From IMG/VR virus record IMGVR_UViG_3300013297_000004, positions 1 to 64,000 of that record: a stretch of 64,000 bases of DNA. One strand, given 5' to 3'. A program made the translations under genes and the position numbers. The notes beneath the pieces were generated by a model. That model did not search any database, was not told the DNA's origin, and was given only the letters and a program-made list of their open reading frames with translations. Positions 6,349-14,578 of this stretch are shown one piece after another (position 1 is the first letter of the stretch; each line of letters begins with the position of its first letter). The stretch is from a virus.

Positions 6349-9321
6349 TCAGTTGAAGTCGAAGAACCCCGGCAGCAGGCTCAGGTCTAGGTCGATCACG
6401 TCTTGCCGTATGCCTTTGATCTCGGTGTTGGAAGCCAGATCGGCCTTGATGAACTTGACGCCGGGGATGTGTTCCCTGATCGCGACCAGCAGTTCCGACT
6501 TCCCGAGGTCGCGCTCCTTCTTCGTCCATCCAGTCAGGGCGCTGAGCCCGATACGGACGAAGCCATCGACGGATGCTACCCGACCGACGATGGACTTGTT
6601 GCGGACGTCGAACACGTTGTGATGGCCGATGTTCCAGCCGGTTGGCGGGTGGCCCATGTTGCGCCAGACATGCTCGGACATAAGCATGCGATCTCGATTG
6701 CCACCGATGAAGTCAGAGAGGAGGCGTTCGACGCCTTCACGGTTCGTGAGATTATTTGCCGAGTGCCTTCTACTGCCGCGCTGTTCCTGCAGCTGCTCAG
6801 TCATAAAGCCCGCCAACTGATCTATATTCATGGCCGTGTGATTGAGGTGGTTGGCGTACTTCGCACCACACAACGTGACCGCCATTTCAGCGATCCAGAA
6901 GCGGTCGTTGGTGGTTCCCTTTACGGCGTTATTCACGGCATCCTGCATCCGTGCCACGTTATCTCGCACGAGGTCGATGTTGGCTCCGAGGAACTTCGAG
7001 TACTCCAGTCCAGCATGGCCGCAGTTGCTTTGGAGCGAGCCGATAAGACGCTGGGCTACGGTATGCTCGATCATGCCGATCCCTTTGACGTTCTCGTAGG
7101 CGCGGACCTCCCATACCCGGTTGATGCCCGCGACCGTGCTGGGATCGTACTCGGCGAGATAGCCGTGTAGAGGGGAGTTACCAGCAGAGATCAGCATCGT
7201 CTGCCATGTATAAATCGGCATGGCGTGCGACGACCGATTGAGCCGTTCCTTGGTCGCTCCCGCCTGCACCTGCATGATCAGGTCGACCAGCTTCTTGTCG
7301 TTGCCCTTCTTCAGCTCGTCGTAGATCAGGGGAACGTTGCGCAGCTGGCCCAGCTTGTTGTTCACGGCATTGGGCGTGTCGGCGATCTTGGACAGCTTGG
7401 ACGTGCTGCCCCACACTGCCTGAGCGACGTGCAGGGCAGTACTCTTGCCGGTGCCGCTATCGGGCGACCAAAGGTGCATCACGACGCCGTTGTATCCTGT
7501 CCACAGGAGCAGTGCCGCGCCATACGATGCTGCGACTACGGCGTTCAACTCTGGCCGCTGCTGGTCAGTGACCAACCGGGCAGCATCCTTCCAAACCTGC
7601 ATGTCGCCGCGCGGCGTGTAGAGGTCGTCGATCTCCTTGTCGAGTGGCTGGATGTCGACAGGTGCCGAGCCGTTCCACCGCTTACGGCCATAGCACCAGC
7701 CGTTCCAGTCGCCCGCAGCGTTCTGCGACCAGCCGAACGGTTTGCAGTCGATGATGTTCTTTTTGGCGTTAGCCAGCTGCTGCGTAAATGCGACCATGAA
7801 ACCCTGCAATAATTTGGCCTGCTCGGCGTCAGTGTTAAGCCCTTGAAGGCCCAGTAGTTCGCGCATCCTATCCAGCCGCATGATCTCGCCGTAGGTGAGC
7901 TGGATCAACCGGACAGTGCCGGGCATGATCTCGCAGTGGAACCCGACACCAAACGCGCCGCCCTCTGCCGACTTCTCGATGGCGCGGAGATTATAGATCG
8001 GTAGGTCGACAAGGTTCTTCGGTGTCGCGCCTGCTGCCGGGTCATTCGGGTTGCTGACCAGCTTGTAGATGCGCAAAGTCGGGGTCTGCCCGTAGCCGCT
8101 GGGCAGTTCCCGCTGCATGGGCACAATGGGCCCAGCAGGGACTGAAGGGGATGCAGCAATTGCGGCGGCAGCGGCAACTGCGACGACCACCTTGGGTAGG
8201 GCGAAGTTGAGCGGCGATCTGCCCTTCGGCAGGTGCGGGCAGACCCGGCACTCCTGCGCCCCGGCGTCGTGAATGGTGCGGCACTGCGGCCAGCCGATCC
8301 GCTGACTTGCGTGCGACCGCACGACCTCGTCGAACTTGGCGTCGGTCTCGCGTTCGCTGTAGGTCGCATGGCCGTCGCTCAGCTCGTGCGCGACCTCCTC
8401 GCCCTGCTGCAGGTAGTAGGCGACCTTCAAGGTCTCGAACCACAGCGGCTCGCCATACCCAGCGCCGTGGTTCAGCTTGGTTGCTTCAAGGAACCCGCAG
8501 CCGCCATTGATCACGTCCTCAAGGGTCGGCGTGTAGCCCTCGATGCCGTCATCGAGGCGGCCGGGCAGCGCCACTCCGGCGAACACCGCCGATGGCTTGC
8601 CGAGGTTCAGGTGCTGCGGCGCGCTCGGAGTTACGCCCCGCGCGTAAGCTACCTTGTAGGGGGTGAGGATACCGTCGAGCAGCGCCAGCGGGTACTCGAT
8701 CCCGTCGTCGTGCGCCAGCACCGCCATCCGGGGCGGCGACCATTTGTGGTTGAAGGTGCCGGGGATGCGCATCAGCGCCACCGGGTTGGTCGTCAGCTTG
8801 AGGTCGGCCTTGTAGCCCTCGCGGCGGCAGGCTTCGGCCAGAGCGAACGCCAGCGGCTCCCAGACCGTCTTCAGGATCGGCTCGTCCAGTATCCAGTGGG
8901 CGTGGAAGCCCCCCGAGCCGGACAGGATCACCATGCTGGGTACCGGCAAGCCGACCTTACGCCGCCAGACCCCGAATTCGGTCAGAGCGTGGGTAGTGTC
9001 ACGGTACTCGCCGTTCTTGATATCGACGTCGATCCAGATCGCCTTGTAGGCGACGGCATTGAGTTCAGCTCGGATCGCCCCCCGCCGCTCGCGGCCCGCC
9101 TTCGTCGTCGGCAGCTTGGTCTGCGACTGCAGGCTCATGCAGATGTACAGGTCCACCGGCTGACGCATCATGCCGTTGACGAACCCGACCGACGTCTGGA
9201 ACTGCTGGAAGGCCCGGCCGGGCATTACGCCCTTGAACGGCCAGTGAATATTGACGAAGCCCTGCAGCGTGGCCGATGGCCACGGCACCACGCGAGCTAG
9301 AAACCTATCGACGTCCGACAT
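6349..9321 (-). CDS. Primase-helicase fusion (AEP primase plus DUF927-like ATPase)
   Basis: This 990-residue protein should make primers and unwind DNA at the phage fork. The N-terminal part has the archaeo-eukaryotic primase signatures: hydrophobic-Asp-x-Asp at 98-100 (WIDVDIK), Ser-Gly-x-Gly-x-His at 135-140, and Arg-Ile-Pro-Gly-x-x-Asn-x-Lys near 185-193. A cysteine/histidine cluster follows at about 343-366. The C-terminal half has Walker A (Ser-Pro-Asp-Ser-Gly-Thr-Gly-Lys-Ser-Thr, about 617-626) and Walker B ending Tyr-Asp-Glu (about 662-667), as in DUF927/SF3-like helicases. A palindrome copy encodes Tyr-Ala-Arg-Gly-Val at 226-230, in the linker after the primase domain. The ATG has GGGGGAAG upstream. 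Neighbouring SF2 helicase, nucleases and polymerase fit a replication module. Confidence 0.88.
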   Translation of the reverse strand: MSDVDRFLARVVPWPSATLQGFVNIHWPFKGVMPGRAFQQFQTSVGFVNGMMRQPVDLYICMSLQSQTKLPTTKAGRERRGAIRAELNAVAYKAIWIDVDIKNGEYRDTTHALTEFGVWRRKVGLPVPSMVILSGSGGFHAHWILDEPILKTVWEPLAFALAEACRREGYKADLKLTTNPVALMRIPGTFNHKWSPPRMAVLAHDDGIEYPLALLDGILTPYKVAYARGVTPSAPQHLNLGKPSAVFAGVALPGRLDDGIEGYTPTLEDVINGGCGFLEATKLNHGAGYGEPLWFETLKVAYYLQQGEEVAHELSDGHATYSERETDAKFDEVVRSHASQRIGWPQCRTIHDAGAQECRVCPHLPKGRSPLNFALPKVVVAVAAAAAIAASPSVPAGPIVPMQRELPSGYGQTPTLRIYKLVSNPNDPAAGATPKNLVDLPIYNLRAIEKSAEGGAFGVGFHCEIMPGTVRLIQLTYGEIMRLDRMRELLGLQGLNTDAEQAKLLQGFMVAFTQQLANAKKNIIDCKPFGWSQNAAGDWNGWCYGRKRWNGSAPVDIQPLDKEIDDLYTPRGDMQVWKDAARLVTDQQRPELNAVVAASYGAALLLWTGYNGVVMHLWSPDSGTGKSTALHVAQAVWGSTSKLSKIADTPNAVNNKLGQLRNVPLIYDELKKGNDKKLVDLIMQVQAGATKERLNRSSHAMPIYTWQTMLISAGNSPLHGYLAEYDPSTVAGINRVWEVRAYENVKGIGMIEHTVAQRLIGSLQSNCGHAGLEYSKFLGANIDLVRDNVARMQDAVNNAVKGTTNDRFWIAEMAVTLCGAKYANHLNHTAMNIDQLAGFMTEQLQEQRGSRRHSANNLTNREGVERLLSDFIGGNRDRMLMSEHVWRNMGHPPTGWNIGHHNVFDVRNKSIVGRVASVDGFVRIGLSALTGWTKKERDLGKSELLVAIREHIPGVKFIKADLASNTEIKGIRQDVIDLDLSLLPGFFDFN
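8631..8647. repeat. 17-bp palindrome variant inside primase-helicase gene
   Basis: TTACGCCCCGCGCGTAA, one base off the consensus. It is in frame and encodes Tyr-Ala-Arg-Gly-Val between the primase core and the rest of the protein. Confidence 0.93.
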
Positions 9322-9348
9322 GCCACTTCCCCCGGCGAACGGACTAGG

Positions 9349-9384
9349 CTGTCACGCTGCGCTTCTTGTGGCGCAGCGTGACAG
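9349..9384 (-). terminator. Strong hairpin between genes (possible terminator or processing site)
   Basis: A perfect 14-bp stem (CTGTCACGCTGCGC with its complement) and an 8-base loop lie in the 69-bp gap between the genes ending at 9391 and starting at 9321. There is no T-run on either side, so it may be a factor-dependent terminator or an RNA processing or stability element. Confidence 0.5.
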
Positions 9385-9390
9385 GGCGGA

Positions 9391-10776
9391 TCACAGCAGG
9401 TTCTTGACCGTACTCATGATCGAGGCGACGGCCGCATCAGGGCCTGCTCCGTTCGTCGGCGGGGTGGGCAGAACCATGGTCGGCTGGGCCCCGGGCGGGG
9501 TCATCGGCATGGCCTGAGCTACTGCCTCAGGCGTCGGCGCTGGAGCGCCAGCGATCTGGCTGCTGTCCATGTTGGCCGGCTGGACCGGCGGGGTGCGCGG
9601 CCGTCCCCGGCCCCGCTTGACGGGCTCCTGACCGCCGAACTGCGCCATGAACGCCGCTGCCATCTCCGGGGTCATGCCCGGCGGCAGGGTGACACCCGGC
9701 GGCAGGGCCGCCTGCGGCTGGGGCGGTGGCGGCTGCGGCTGGGGCTGCGGCACCGGCACAGGCTGCTGCACAGGCGGCGGGGGAGGCGGCTGTGGGGTCT
9801 GGGACGGCTCCGGCTGCGGCGGCGGGGTCTGGGTGGGCTGCGGCTGGGTCGCCGTTTCACGAGTGAACTGCGGCTTCTCAGTACCGGCCGTTACCGTCAT
9901 GACGGTCTCGGCGACCGGGGTGCGCCGTAGGTGATCGGGCATCGGGTTGGCTTCCGCCTGCCCCTTCGGCTGGCCGTTTACGCCCGGGGCGTAACCCGTC
10001 GTCAGGGTGGTGTCGTCCCACGCCTCGGCGGTCCGCAGCTCGATGTTCAGGATGCGGTCGATCAGCGGATGGTTCATCATCTTGACCACCTGCTGGGCCT
10101 GCGCGTCGTTCAGCGCCGACATGGCGTCGAAGTTGAACAGCGGGTAGGCCGACTGCGCCTCGAAGGTGATCCGGGTCCAAACCTGAGCGTAGTGAAAGCC
10201 GTTGGCCTCCAGCGCGTTCTGGTAGGGGCCCAGCCGCTTGAGCGACGTCGGCGGCACGTTCAGCATCATCGGCCCGCCATAGTACTTGTTCTCGATGTCG
10301 CCGACCGGCACCACGGCCAGCCGCTTGCTGTCCATGCACGCCTTGCCACGCGTCGCTTCGCCGGTATCGCGGTTGACCTTGCTGCCCCAGACGTTCCACT
10401 GGCAGCCGATGCAAGTTGCGCATTGCATCTTAGGGACGCCGACGTCGGGCTTGAGCCCGTTGGTCGACCAGCAGTCGGGCGGCGCGCTGTCACCCTCGGA
10501 GAACAGGCCCTCGTACCACGCCTTCGACGGGTGCCCTGCCGACCGCAGGATGACCACGTCGAGGAAGGGCGACTGGATGATCGTGTTGTCCGGCATGCGG
10601 GCCTGCACCGGAGTGTACTGGCCCTGATACTTGATGCCCCACTTCGAGCCCTTGTAGCTGATCTTGGCGAAGCCTGCGCTGACGCCGTCGTCGAGCCGCT
10701 GGGTCGGCAGGTGGACGCCCTGAAAGGCGGTCGAGACCTGCCCGCCATGCTTAAAGATCGTCAGTTCACCAGTCAT
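9391..10776 (-). CDS. Cys-cluster phage protein with long Pro-rich tail, possibly ssDNA-binding
   Basis: A 461-residue protein. The first 270 residues look folded, with a cysteine cluster at about 119-147 (C-x2-C-x2-C and a later Cys in GKACMDSK) that could bind zinc. From about residue 270 the chain is Pro/Gln-rich and disordered, containing a Lys-Arg-Gly-Arg-Gly-Arg-Pro-Arg AT-hook-like segment. The gene lies between primase-helicase and SF2 helicase. A folded domain plus a disordered tail in that location suits a single-stranded DNA-binding protein, but this is inference from position and architecture. A palindrome encodes Tyr-Ala-Pro-Gly-Val near residue 263, at the fold/linker border. 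GAGGAG precedes the start. Confidence 0.6.
   Translation of the reverse strand: MTGELTIFKHGGQVSTAFQGVHLPTQRLDDGVSAGFAKISYKGSKWGIKYQGQYTPVQARMPDNTIIQSPFLDVVILRSAGHPSKAWYEGLFSEGDSAPPDCWSTNGLKPDVGVPKMQCATCIGCQWNVWGSKVNRDTGEATRGKACMDSKRLAVVPVGDIENKYYGGPMMLNVPPTSLKRLGPYQNALEANGFHYAQVWTRITFEAQSAYPLFNFDAMSALNDAQAQQVVKMMNHPLIDRILNIELRTAEAWDDTTLTTGYAPGVNGQPKGQAEANPMPDHLRRTPVAETVMTVTAGTEKPQFTRETATQPQPTQTPPPQPEPSQTPQPPPPPPVQQPVPVPQPQPQPPPPQPQAALPPGVTLPPGMTPEMAAAFMAQFGGQEPVKRGRGRPRTPPVQPANMDSSQIAGAPAPTPEAVAQAMPMTPPGAQPTMVLPTPPTNGAGPDAAVASIMSTVKNLL
9978..9994. repeat. 17-bp palindrome inside Cys-cluster protein gene
   Basis: Exact TTACGCCCGGGGCGTAA. On the coding strand it is read as Tyr-Ala-Pro-Gly-Val, at the start of the disordered tail. 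Confidence 0.95.
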
Positions 10777-10786
10777 CGGTGTCTCC

Positions 10787-11179
10787 TCACTTGCGGTTTA
10801 CTTGGACGGCGTCGTAGGTGCGAAAGTTGACGCCCGGGGGCACCTGACCGTCGTGTTCTTTTGCGAAGTCCTCGACGGTCTCGGGTTTAGCACGAAAGTC
10901 TACTAAGTCAAAGTTCTGATTTGAAATAACGAACTCACGAAACACTTGCGCATCACCAACGGTCGCGCTGCGCTTGCGGCTAATGAAGGCTACGCCTGCA
11001 TCACACGAAAGACTAGACAAACGTTGGGTTTGCAGCAGACCCTTCAAGTAGTTCTCGATGCGCTCCATCGCCTCGTCGTACTCCTTCACCACTTCCTTCT
11101 GCTGCTTCTTGATCGCGTCACGCTTATCGCGCAAGGCGATGTAGCTGGTGATCATCTCGTTCAGGGTGTTGTCGGTCAT
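10787..11179 (-). CDS. Conserved phage protein with coiled coil and PPGV motif
   Basis: A 130-residue protein. The N-terminal half is a long charged helix (about residues 5-50); the C-terminal half has a phage-type pattern with an Asp-x-x-x-Phe-Arg-Glu-Phe-Val segment and Val-Pro-Pro-Gly-Val-Asn-Phe near the end. I associate this pattern with small proteins near replication genes in proteobacterial phages, with no established function. The ATG at 11179 overlaps the helicase stop (ATGA); an upstream in-frame extension has no ribosome-binding site and was rejected. Confidence 0.7.
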   Translation of the reverse strand: MTDNTLNEMITSYIALRDKRDAIKKQQKEVVKEYDEAMERIENYLKGLLQTQRLSSLSCDAGVAFISRKRSATVGDAQVFREFVISNQNFDLVDFRAKPETVEDFAKEHDGQVPPGVNFRTYDAVQVNRK

Positions 11180-12591
11180 AGGGCGCTCTCCATCTCCAAC
11201 ATCTTGAGCAGTTCGTCCTGCACAGTGATCTTCCTGCGCAATAGGTTGTAGATGTGGCGCTCGGACGCGGTGGCCTGCAGGTGCAGGAACAGCTGCTTGC
11301 TGGCTTGTCCTACGCGCCTGATACGCGCGTTCGCCTGATCGTAGATTTCTGTGGATGTAATCGGGCCATACCAGATGATCGTGTCTGCGGCGGTGAGCGT
11401 GATGCCGTGGCTGACACACTCGGGGTGGGCCTCGATGACACGCGGCTTCTCGCCAAACTGGAAGGCCCGGAAGATGCGGTCGCGCTCGGCCAGTGGCGTG
11501 TCACCACTTACCATCTCGTTGCTAACGTTCTCAGCGTCGAGCAGGTCCTTGATGCCTCGGAGCGCGTGCTTGAACGGCACGAATACCAGCACCTTCTTCT
11601 CGGCCGCCATGATGGTGTCGAGCAGCGCCTTGTTGCGCGCCTCGTTGTCGAGATGCGCCACCTTGCCGCCGTCGAGATAGACCCAGCCCAGCGAGACCTG
11701 CAGCAGCTTGGACATGACCGCGCCCGCGTTGGCCGCCTTGATCTTGCCCTGCTGCAGCAGGGCGAAGCAGTCGCGCTTGACGGCGTTGTAGATCGCCTGC
11801 TGCTTGTCGCCCATCTCGACGTCCATCACGCGGCTGATGAACGGCGGCAGCTCCATGACGTCGTCCAAGGTGAACCGCACGTTGGGCTGCAGGGCGGCGA
11901 TGGCGGTCTCCTGAGAGCCCGGCCTCGGCGCGAACTTGAACTGGTTGATCCGGTACATCGTGGCGTCACGGAAGTTGCTGAAGTACTTCGGCACGGTGTG
12001 GGGAGTGATGATCTTGGCCTGCTGGAACACGTCGGTCGGCGCGTTCGGCGTCGGCGCGCCAGTCATGCCCCAGACGATGGGCTTGCGCTTGCACAGGTCC
12101 TCGGCGATGCGGGTCTTCTTCACCCGGTTGCGGTAGGTCGCCAGCTCGTCGATGCAGATCACGTCGATGTCGGGCCGCTTAGCGACCTCGTCGGCGATCA
12201 CCCGCAGGCCGTCGTGGTTGATGACGTAGATGTCCTTGGGCTCGGCCAGCAGCTTGAGGCGCTTTTCCCGGTCGCCATGCAGCACGTTGAACTTGTACAT
12301 CGGCGTCGTCAGGAAAATCTCGTGCCCCCATGTGAAGCGCAACGTCGACAGCGGTGCAACGACCAACATGCGACGACAGGAATTTGATCGCCGCAAATAA
12401 TCGAAGGCCCACAGCGCACATTTCGTCTTCCCAGTGCCCATAGAGTTTAGGACGTAGGCGCGGTGGTTCTCGGTCAGCATCTCGACCGTGCGCCGCTGGA
12501 TGTCGAACGGCTTGCCGCCGCACCAGTCATAGCCCGCCTCGGCGATGTGCGGGTGGACGGGTATGCCCATGCCCCTCAGGCTTTGCAGCAT
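11176..12591 (-). CDS. SF2 (SNF2-like) DNA helicase
   Basis: A 471-residue ATP-dependent helicase or translocase. Motif I is Ser-Met-Gly-Thr-Gly-Lys-Thr at about 48-55. Motif II is Ile-Asp-Glu-Leu-Ala at about 143-149 and motif III is Thr-Gly-Ala-Pro-Thr-Pro-Asn. The C-terminal lobe has the 'Gln-Ala-Asn-Ala-Arg-Ile-Arg-Arg-Val-Gly-Gln' motif VI at about 417-428, typical of SNF2-like phage helicases. I take the ATG at 12591, which overlaps the VRR-NUC stop by 16 bases. The longer frame upstream duplicates coding sequence of that gene. The neighbouring nucleases suggest a joint role in replication or recombination. Confidence 0.88.
   Translation of the reverse strand: MLQSLRGMGIPVHPHIAEAGYDWCGGKPFDIQRRTVEMLTENHRAYVLNSMGTGKTKCALWAFDYLRRSNSCRRMLVVAPLSTLRFTWGHEIFLTTPMYKFNVLHGDREKRLKLLAEPKDIYVINHDGLRVIADEVAKRPDIDVICIDELATYRNRVKKTRIAEDLCKRKPIVWGMTGAPTPNAPTDVFQQAKIITPHTVPKYFSNFRDATMYRINQFKFAPRPGSQETAIAALQPNVRFTLDDVMELPPFISRVMDVEMGDKQQAIYNAVKRDCFALLQQGKIKAANAGAVMSKLLQVSLGWVYLDGGKVAHLDNEARNKALLDTIMAAEKKVLVFVPFKHALRGIKDLLDAENVSNEMVSGDTPLAERDRIFRAFQFGEKPRVIEAHPECVSHGITLTAADTIIWYGPITSTEIYDQANARIRRVGQASKQLFLHLQATASERHIYNLLRRKITVQDELLKMLEMESAL
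11911..11919 (-). repeat. GGCTCTCAG motif inside helicase gene
   Basis: Coding-strand GGCTCTCAG, read as Gly-Ser-Gln in the helicase. Confidence 0.6.
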
Positions 12592-12905
12592 GTCAACACC
12601 CACCGCTGGAACGCATTGAGCCCTTCGGCTGTACTGATGATGAACACCTTGCCGCCGCCCGCCAGTATGTCCAGCGCACACTCGCGCTGGCGCGGCGTGA
12701 GGTTGACGTGGGGGTCGTCGGCCTTGGTCTCGATAGCGAAGTAGAAGCCCTCGATGCAGCCCTCGTAGTCGAGCCCAGACTTGCCGTAGCCGCCCGGCAC
12801 CGGCATCCGGTAGTAGCAGCGCACCGGGCTGTCCTCGTCCGTCAGCACCTTGAGGAAGGCGGTGACGAGCCGCTTGATCTCGTACTCGTGGACGACGTGG
12901 CGCAT
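12576..12905 (-). CDS. VRR-NUC nuclease
   Basis: A 109-residue PD-(D/E)XK nuclease of the VRR-NUC type. The active-site pattern is Gly-Lys-Ser-Gly-Leu-Asp (Asp46), Ile-Glu-Thr-Lys (Glu59, Lys61) and then Leu-Thr-Pro-Arg-Gln (Gln73). The ending Gly-Gly-Lys-Val-Phe-Ile-Ile is the usual final strand. Stand-alone VRR-NUC proteins in phages are structure-specific or Holliday-junction nucleases. It starts within TGATG at the end of the Cas4-like gene and overlaps the SF2 helicase downstream, so the three are likely co-translated. Confidence 0.85.
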   Translation of the reverse strand: MRHVVHEYEIKRLVTAFLKVLTDEDSPVRCYYRMPVPGGYGKSGLDYEGCIEGFYFAIETKADDPHVNLTPRQRECALDILAGGGKVFIISTAEGLNAFQRWVLTCCKA

Positions 12906-13624
12906 CAGTAGGACCCCTTGCCGAAGTACGGGCAGCTGCTGACCGGGCAGTGGTGCTTGCACAGGCCAGAGGGGTTGGGGGGATACTCGCTGGTCAGCGC
13001 CGCCTGTCGCATCGCAGTTACGCGCGGGGCGTAACGAGCCCACAGGTACGGCATCTCGTTGCGGCTGAACAGCTCCTCGGTCTTGAGGTCTTCCTTCAGC
13101 CAGACGAACTGACAGAGCGCATGCGTCGCCTCGGGGTAGTGGGCGAACGCGGTGGCGGCGGTGAGCAGCAGCTGGTCGCTGCCCTCTTTGAACTTGCCGG
13201 TCTTCCAGTCGATGATCCTGATGTACGGCAGCCTGATCTTGATCACGTCGGCGACGGTGCGGAACCACGGCTGTAACTTTTTGTCGAAGTATTCACAGGG
13301 TTGCAGCTGATTGGTAACAGCCATCTTATGCTCGCAGCGGGTGACGACCTGCGTGCGGTCGGAGTTCTCCATCGCCCACTCGGCCCACTTCTCCCACTGC
13401 TTCATGCCCTCCGGCAGCGCCTTCAGCTTGCAGATGCGGTCGGCCAGAGCGGCATGAACCTTGAAGCCCCAGTCGCGATCCGGCCCGCCCTTGTCGACGA
13501 AGTCTTTCTTGATCGTGGAGTGGTAGAACTTCTTGGCGCAGGTCTCAAAGTTGTCGAGCGCGCTGAACGACCACGAGAATGGCTTGGCGACGGCCTTGCC
13601 GTCGAAGGTGGTGGTGACGCTCAT
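12905..13624 (-). CDS. Cas4/RecB-like exonuclease with probable Fe-S cluster
   Basis: A 239-residue PD-(D/E)XK exonuclease. Visible motifs are Ser-Phe-Ser-Ala-Leu-x-x-Phe-x-x-Cys at 19-29, Gly-x-x-x-His ending at His57, and the catalytic Ile-Ile-Asp-Trp-Lys-Thr-Gly-Lys with Asp139 and Lys141. One N-terminal cysteine (29) plus three C-terminal ones (222, 226, 231, in CKHHCPVSSC) match the 4Fe-4S arrangement of Cas4 and AddB. The likely role is end resection in recombination or degradation of host DNA. A palindrome encodes Tyr-Ala-Pro-Arg-Val at 198-202. Start chosen at 13624, overlapping the upstream stop by ATGA. Confidence 0.87.
   Translation of the reverse strand: MSVTTTFDGKAVAKPFSWSFSALDNFETCAKKFYHSTIKKDFVDKGGPDRDWGFKVHAALADRICKLKALPEGMKQWEKWAEWAMENSDRTQVVTRCEHKMAVTNQLQPCEYFDKKLQPWFRTVADVIKIRLPYIRIIDWKTGKFKEGSDQLLLTAATAFAHYPEATHALCQFVWLKEDLKTEELFSRNEMPYLWARYAPRVTAMRQAALTSEYPPNPSGLCKHHCPVSSCPYFGKGSY
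13018..13034. repeat. 17-bp palindrome variant inside Cas4-like gene
   Basis: TTACGCGCGGGGCGTAA, one change in the left arm. It is in frame, encoding Tyr-Ala-Pro-Arg-Val shortly before the cysteine cluster. Confidence 0.93.
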
Positions 13625-13797
13625 GGCTCGCTCGGTTGGATCACTTGTTCGCTGCCGTCCTCGAAGATGATGATGCGCTTGCACATACTGCAGCCCTTCC
13701 TCTGCTCCAGTATCGCCTCGGTGTCCTGCAGCAGACAGGCCGGAGGACCTTGGCAGACCCAGATAACATAGTCCTCCGGTATAAAATTGCGATCCAT
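13621..13797 (-). CDS. Small CxxC-type protein
   Basis: A 58-residue ORF with four cysteines (one Cys-x2-Cys, CSMC). Its TGA overlaps the ATG of the Cas4-like gene (ATGA) and AGGATGG lies upstream of its ATG. A TTGACA promoter-like site abuts its start, with its -10 box two bases upstream of the ATG. If that promoter is real, its transcript begins inside this gene, which would then be translated only from longer transcripts. No family recognised. Confidence 0.55.
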   Translation of the reverse strand: MDRNFIPEDYVIWVCQGPPACLLQDTEAILEQRKGCSMCKRIIIFEDGSEQVIQPSEP

Positions 13798-13826
13798 AAT
13801 CTACCATCCTGTGGGGATAGTGTCAA
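13798..13826 (-). promoter_or_regulatory. Sigma-70-like promoter (TTGACA-17-TAGATT)
   Basis: On the minus strand a perfect TTGACA is followed by a 17-bp spacer and TAGATT. It overlaps the stop of the endolysin gene and would drive the nuclease-helicase-primase genes downstream. Confidence 0.5.
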
Positions 13827-14278
13827 GTGGAAACTGTCGTCGCCTGTCCGTCCGGCCCGATGTACATCGCCTCCTGCCGCATCTCCGGGCCTTGGCTGAT
13901 GTGGACCCACTGGTTGCCGTACTGATCTTCTTCCATGATCAGCTGGTCGAACGACAACGGCGGGTCGATCAGCAGGATGGCGTCGAAGACCTCTTTGGCG
14001 CTGCCGAAGTCGTAGGCGCAAATGTCGGCCGCCTGTCCGTACTGGTGCTGGCTGTCCGGCACGCCGCCGATAATAGCGTTCAGCTCGGGGCAGCGATAGC
14101 CGCTCGATACACTGATCGGCACGTCGCCCAGCGCCGCGCGGATCGTCTCCAGCATCCAGCAGGTGGTGGTGAGTTCGGCAGTTACGGTCGCGTCTGGTGT
14201 ATTGTTGATGCCCGCGAGACAGGCGGTGTCGCTGAAGATCATCTCCTCCAGCGTGAAGTTCGGCGTGAGGTTTTGCAT
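13823..14278 (-). CDS. M15 peptidase endolysin
   Basis: A 151-residue single-domain L,D- or D,D-peptidase of the M15_3/VanY-like type that would cut peptidoglycan cross-links at lysis. Zinc-site motifs are Ser-Ser-Gly-Tyr-Arg-Cys (58-63), Asp-Ser-Gln-His-Gln-Tyr-Gly-Gln-Ala-Ala-Asp with His78 and Asp85, and Trp-Val-His with His126. There is no signal peptide, so it would need a holin; several one- or two-helix proteins in this block are candidates. It follows a rho-independent terminator and a palindrome, so it may form the start of a new transcription unit. Ribosome-binding site GGGAG. Confidence 0.9.
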   Translation of the reverse strand: MQNLTPNFTLEEMIFSDTACLAGINNTPDATVTAELTTTCWMLETIRAALGDVPISVSSGYRCPELNAIIGGVPDSQHQYGQAADICAYDFGSAKEVFDAILLIDPPLSFDQLIMEEDQYGNQWVHISQGPEMRQEAMYIGPDGQATTVST

Positions 14279-14291
14279 GATGGCTCCCTAG

Positions 14292-14308
14292 TTACGCCCC
14301 GGGCGTAA
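14292..14308. repeat. 17-bp palindrome upstream of endolysin
   Basis: Exact TTACGCCCCGGGCGTAA. It lies 13 bases upstream of the endolysin ATG and touches the T-run of the preceding terminator. Confidence 0.96.
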
Positions 14309-14344
14309 AAATCCCCCGACGACTGGGGAAGAAGTCGTCGGGGG
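14307..14344 (-). terminator. Rho-independent terminator
   Basis: Minus-strand stem CCCCCGACGACT with its perfect complement, an 8-base loop, then ATTTTT. It lies three bases after the stop of the zinc-ribbon gene at 14348. It should end transcripts coming from the polymerase gene. Confidence 0.85.
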
Positions 14345-14347
14345 TCG

Positions 14348-14578
14348 TCATGGGTCACTCGCTTGGCCGAGTGGTCCCCCTCTGAGATAGCCGGTCAACC
14401 CGAAGGCACACGGCGGGCATAGATGCTGCGCCGGATTGGACGGATCGTTCCCGACTACCAAGACAACCCACCCTTCGGGCGGGGCGTTGCGTTGGTGTAC
14501 CGGCGAATTGGCGACCGGCAGATAGGCTTCGTCGCCGCAGCGGTCGCACTTGAAGTGGTGTTTGGGTTCCATCGTCAC
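14348..14578 (-). CDS. Zinc-ribbon protein
   Basis: A 76-residue protein with Cys-Asp-Arg-Cys near the N-terminus (residues 11-14) and Cys-Pro-Pro-Cys at about 54-57, the pattern of a four-cysteine zinc ribbon. The GTG start at 14578 has GGAG at good spacing and overlaps the polymerase stop (GTGA); the ATG two codons later is poorly spaced. It is the last gene before the terminator. Function unknown. Confidence 0.7.
   Translation of the reverse strand: MTMEPKHHFKCDRCGDEAYLPVANSPVHQRNAPPEGWVVLVVGNDPSNPAQHLCPPCAFGLTGYLRGGPLGQASDP

Noticed and set aside
6403-7170. Plus-strand open frames over the primase-helicase gene and other minus-strand genes
   Set aside because: They lack ribosome-binding sites and domain signals and lie wholly inside well-supported genes of the opposite strand.
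12592-12681. Longer N-terminus for the SF2 helicase
   Set aside because: The extra 30 codons overlap the VRR-NUC gene and encode an unlikely Gln/Arg/His/Cys-rich segment; the ATG at 12591 fits the overlap style of the operon.
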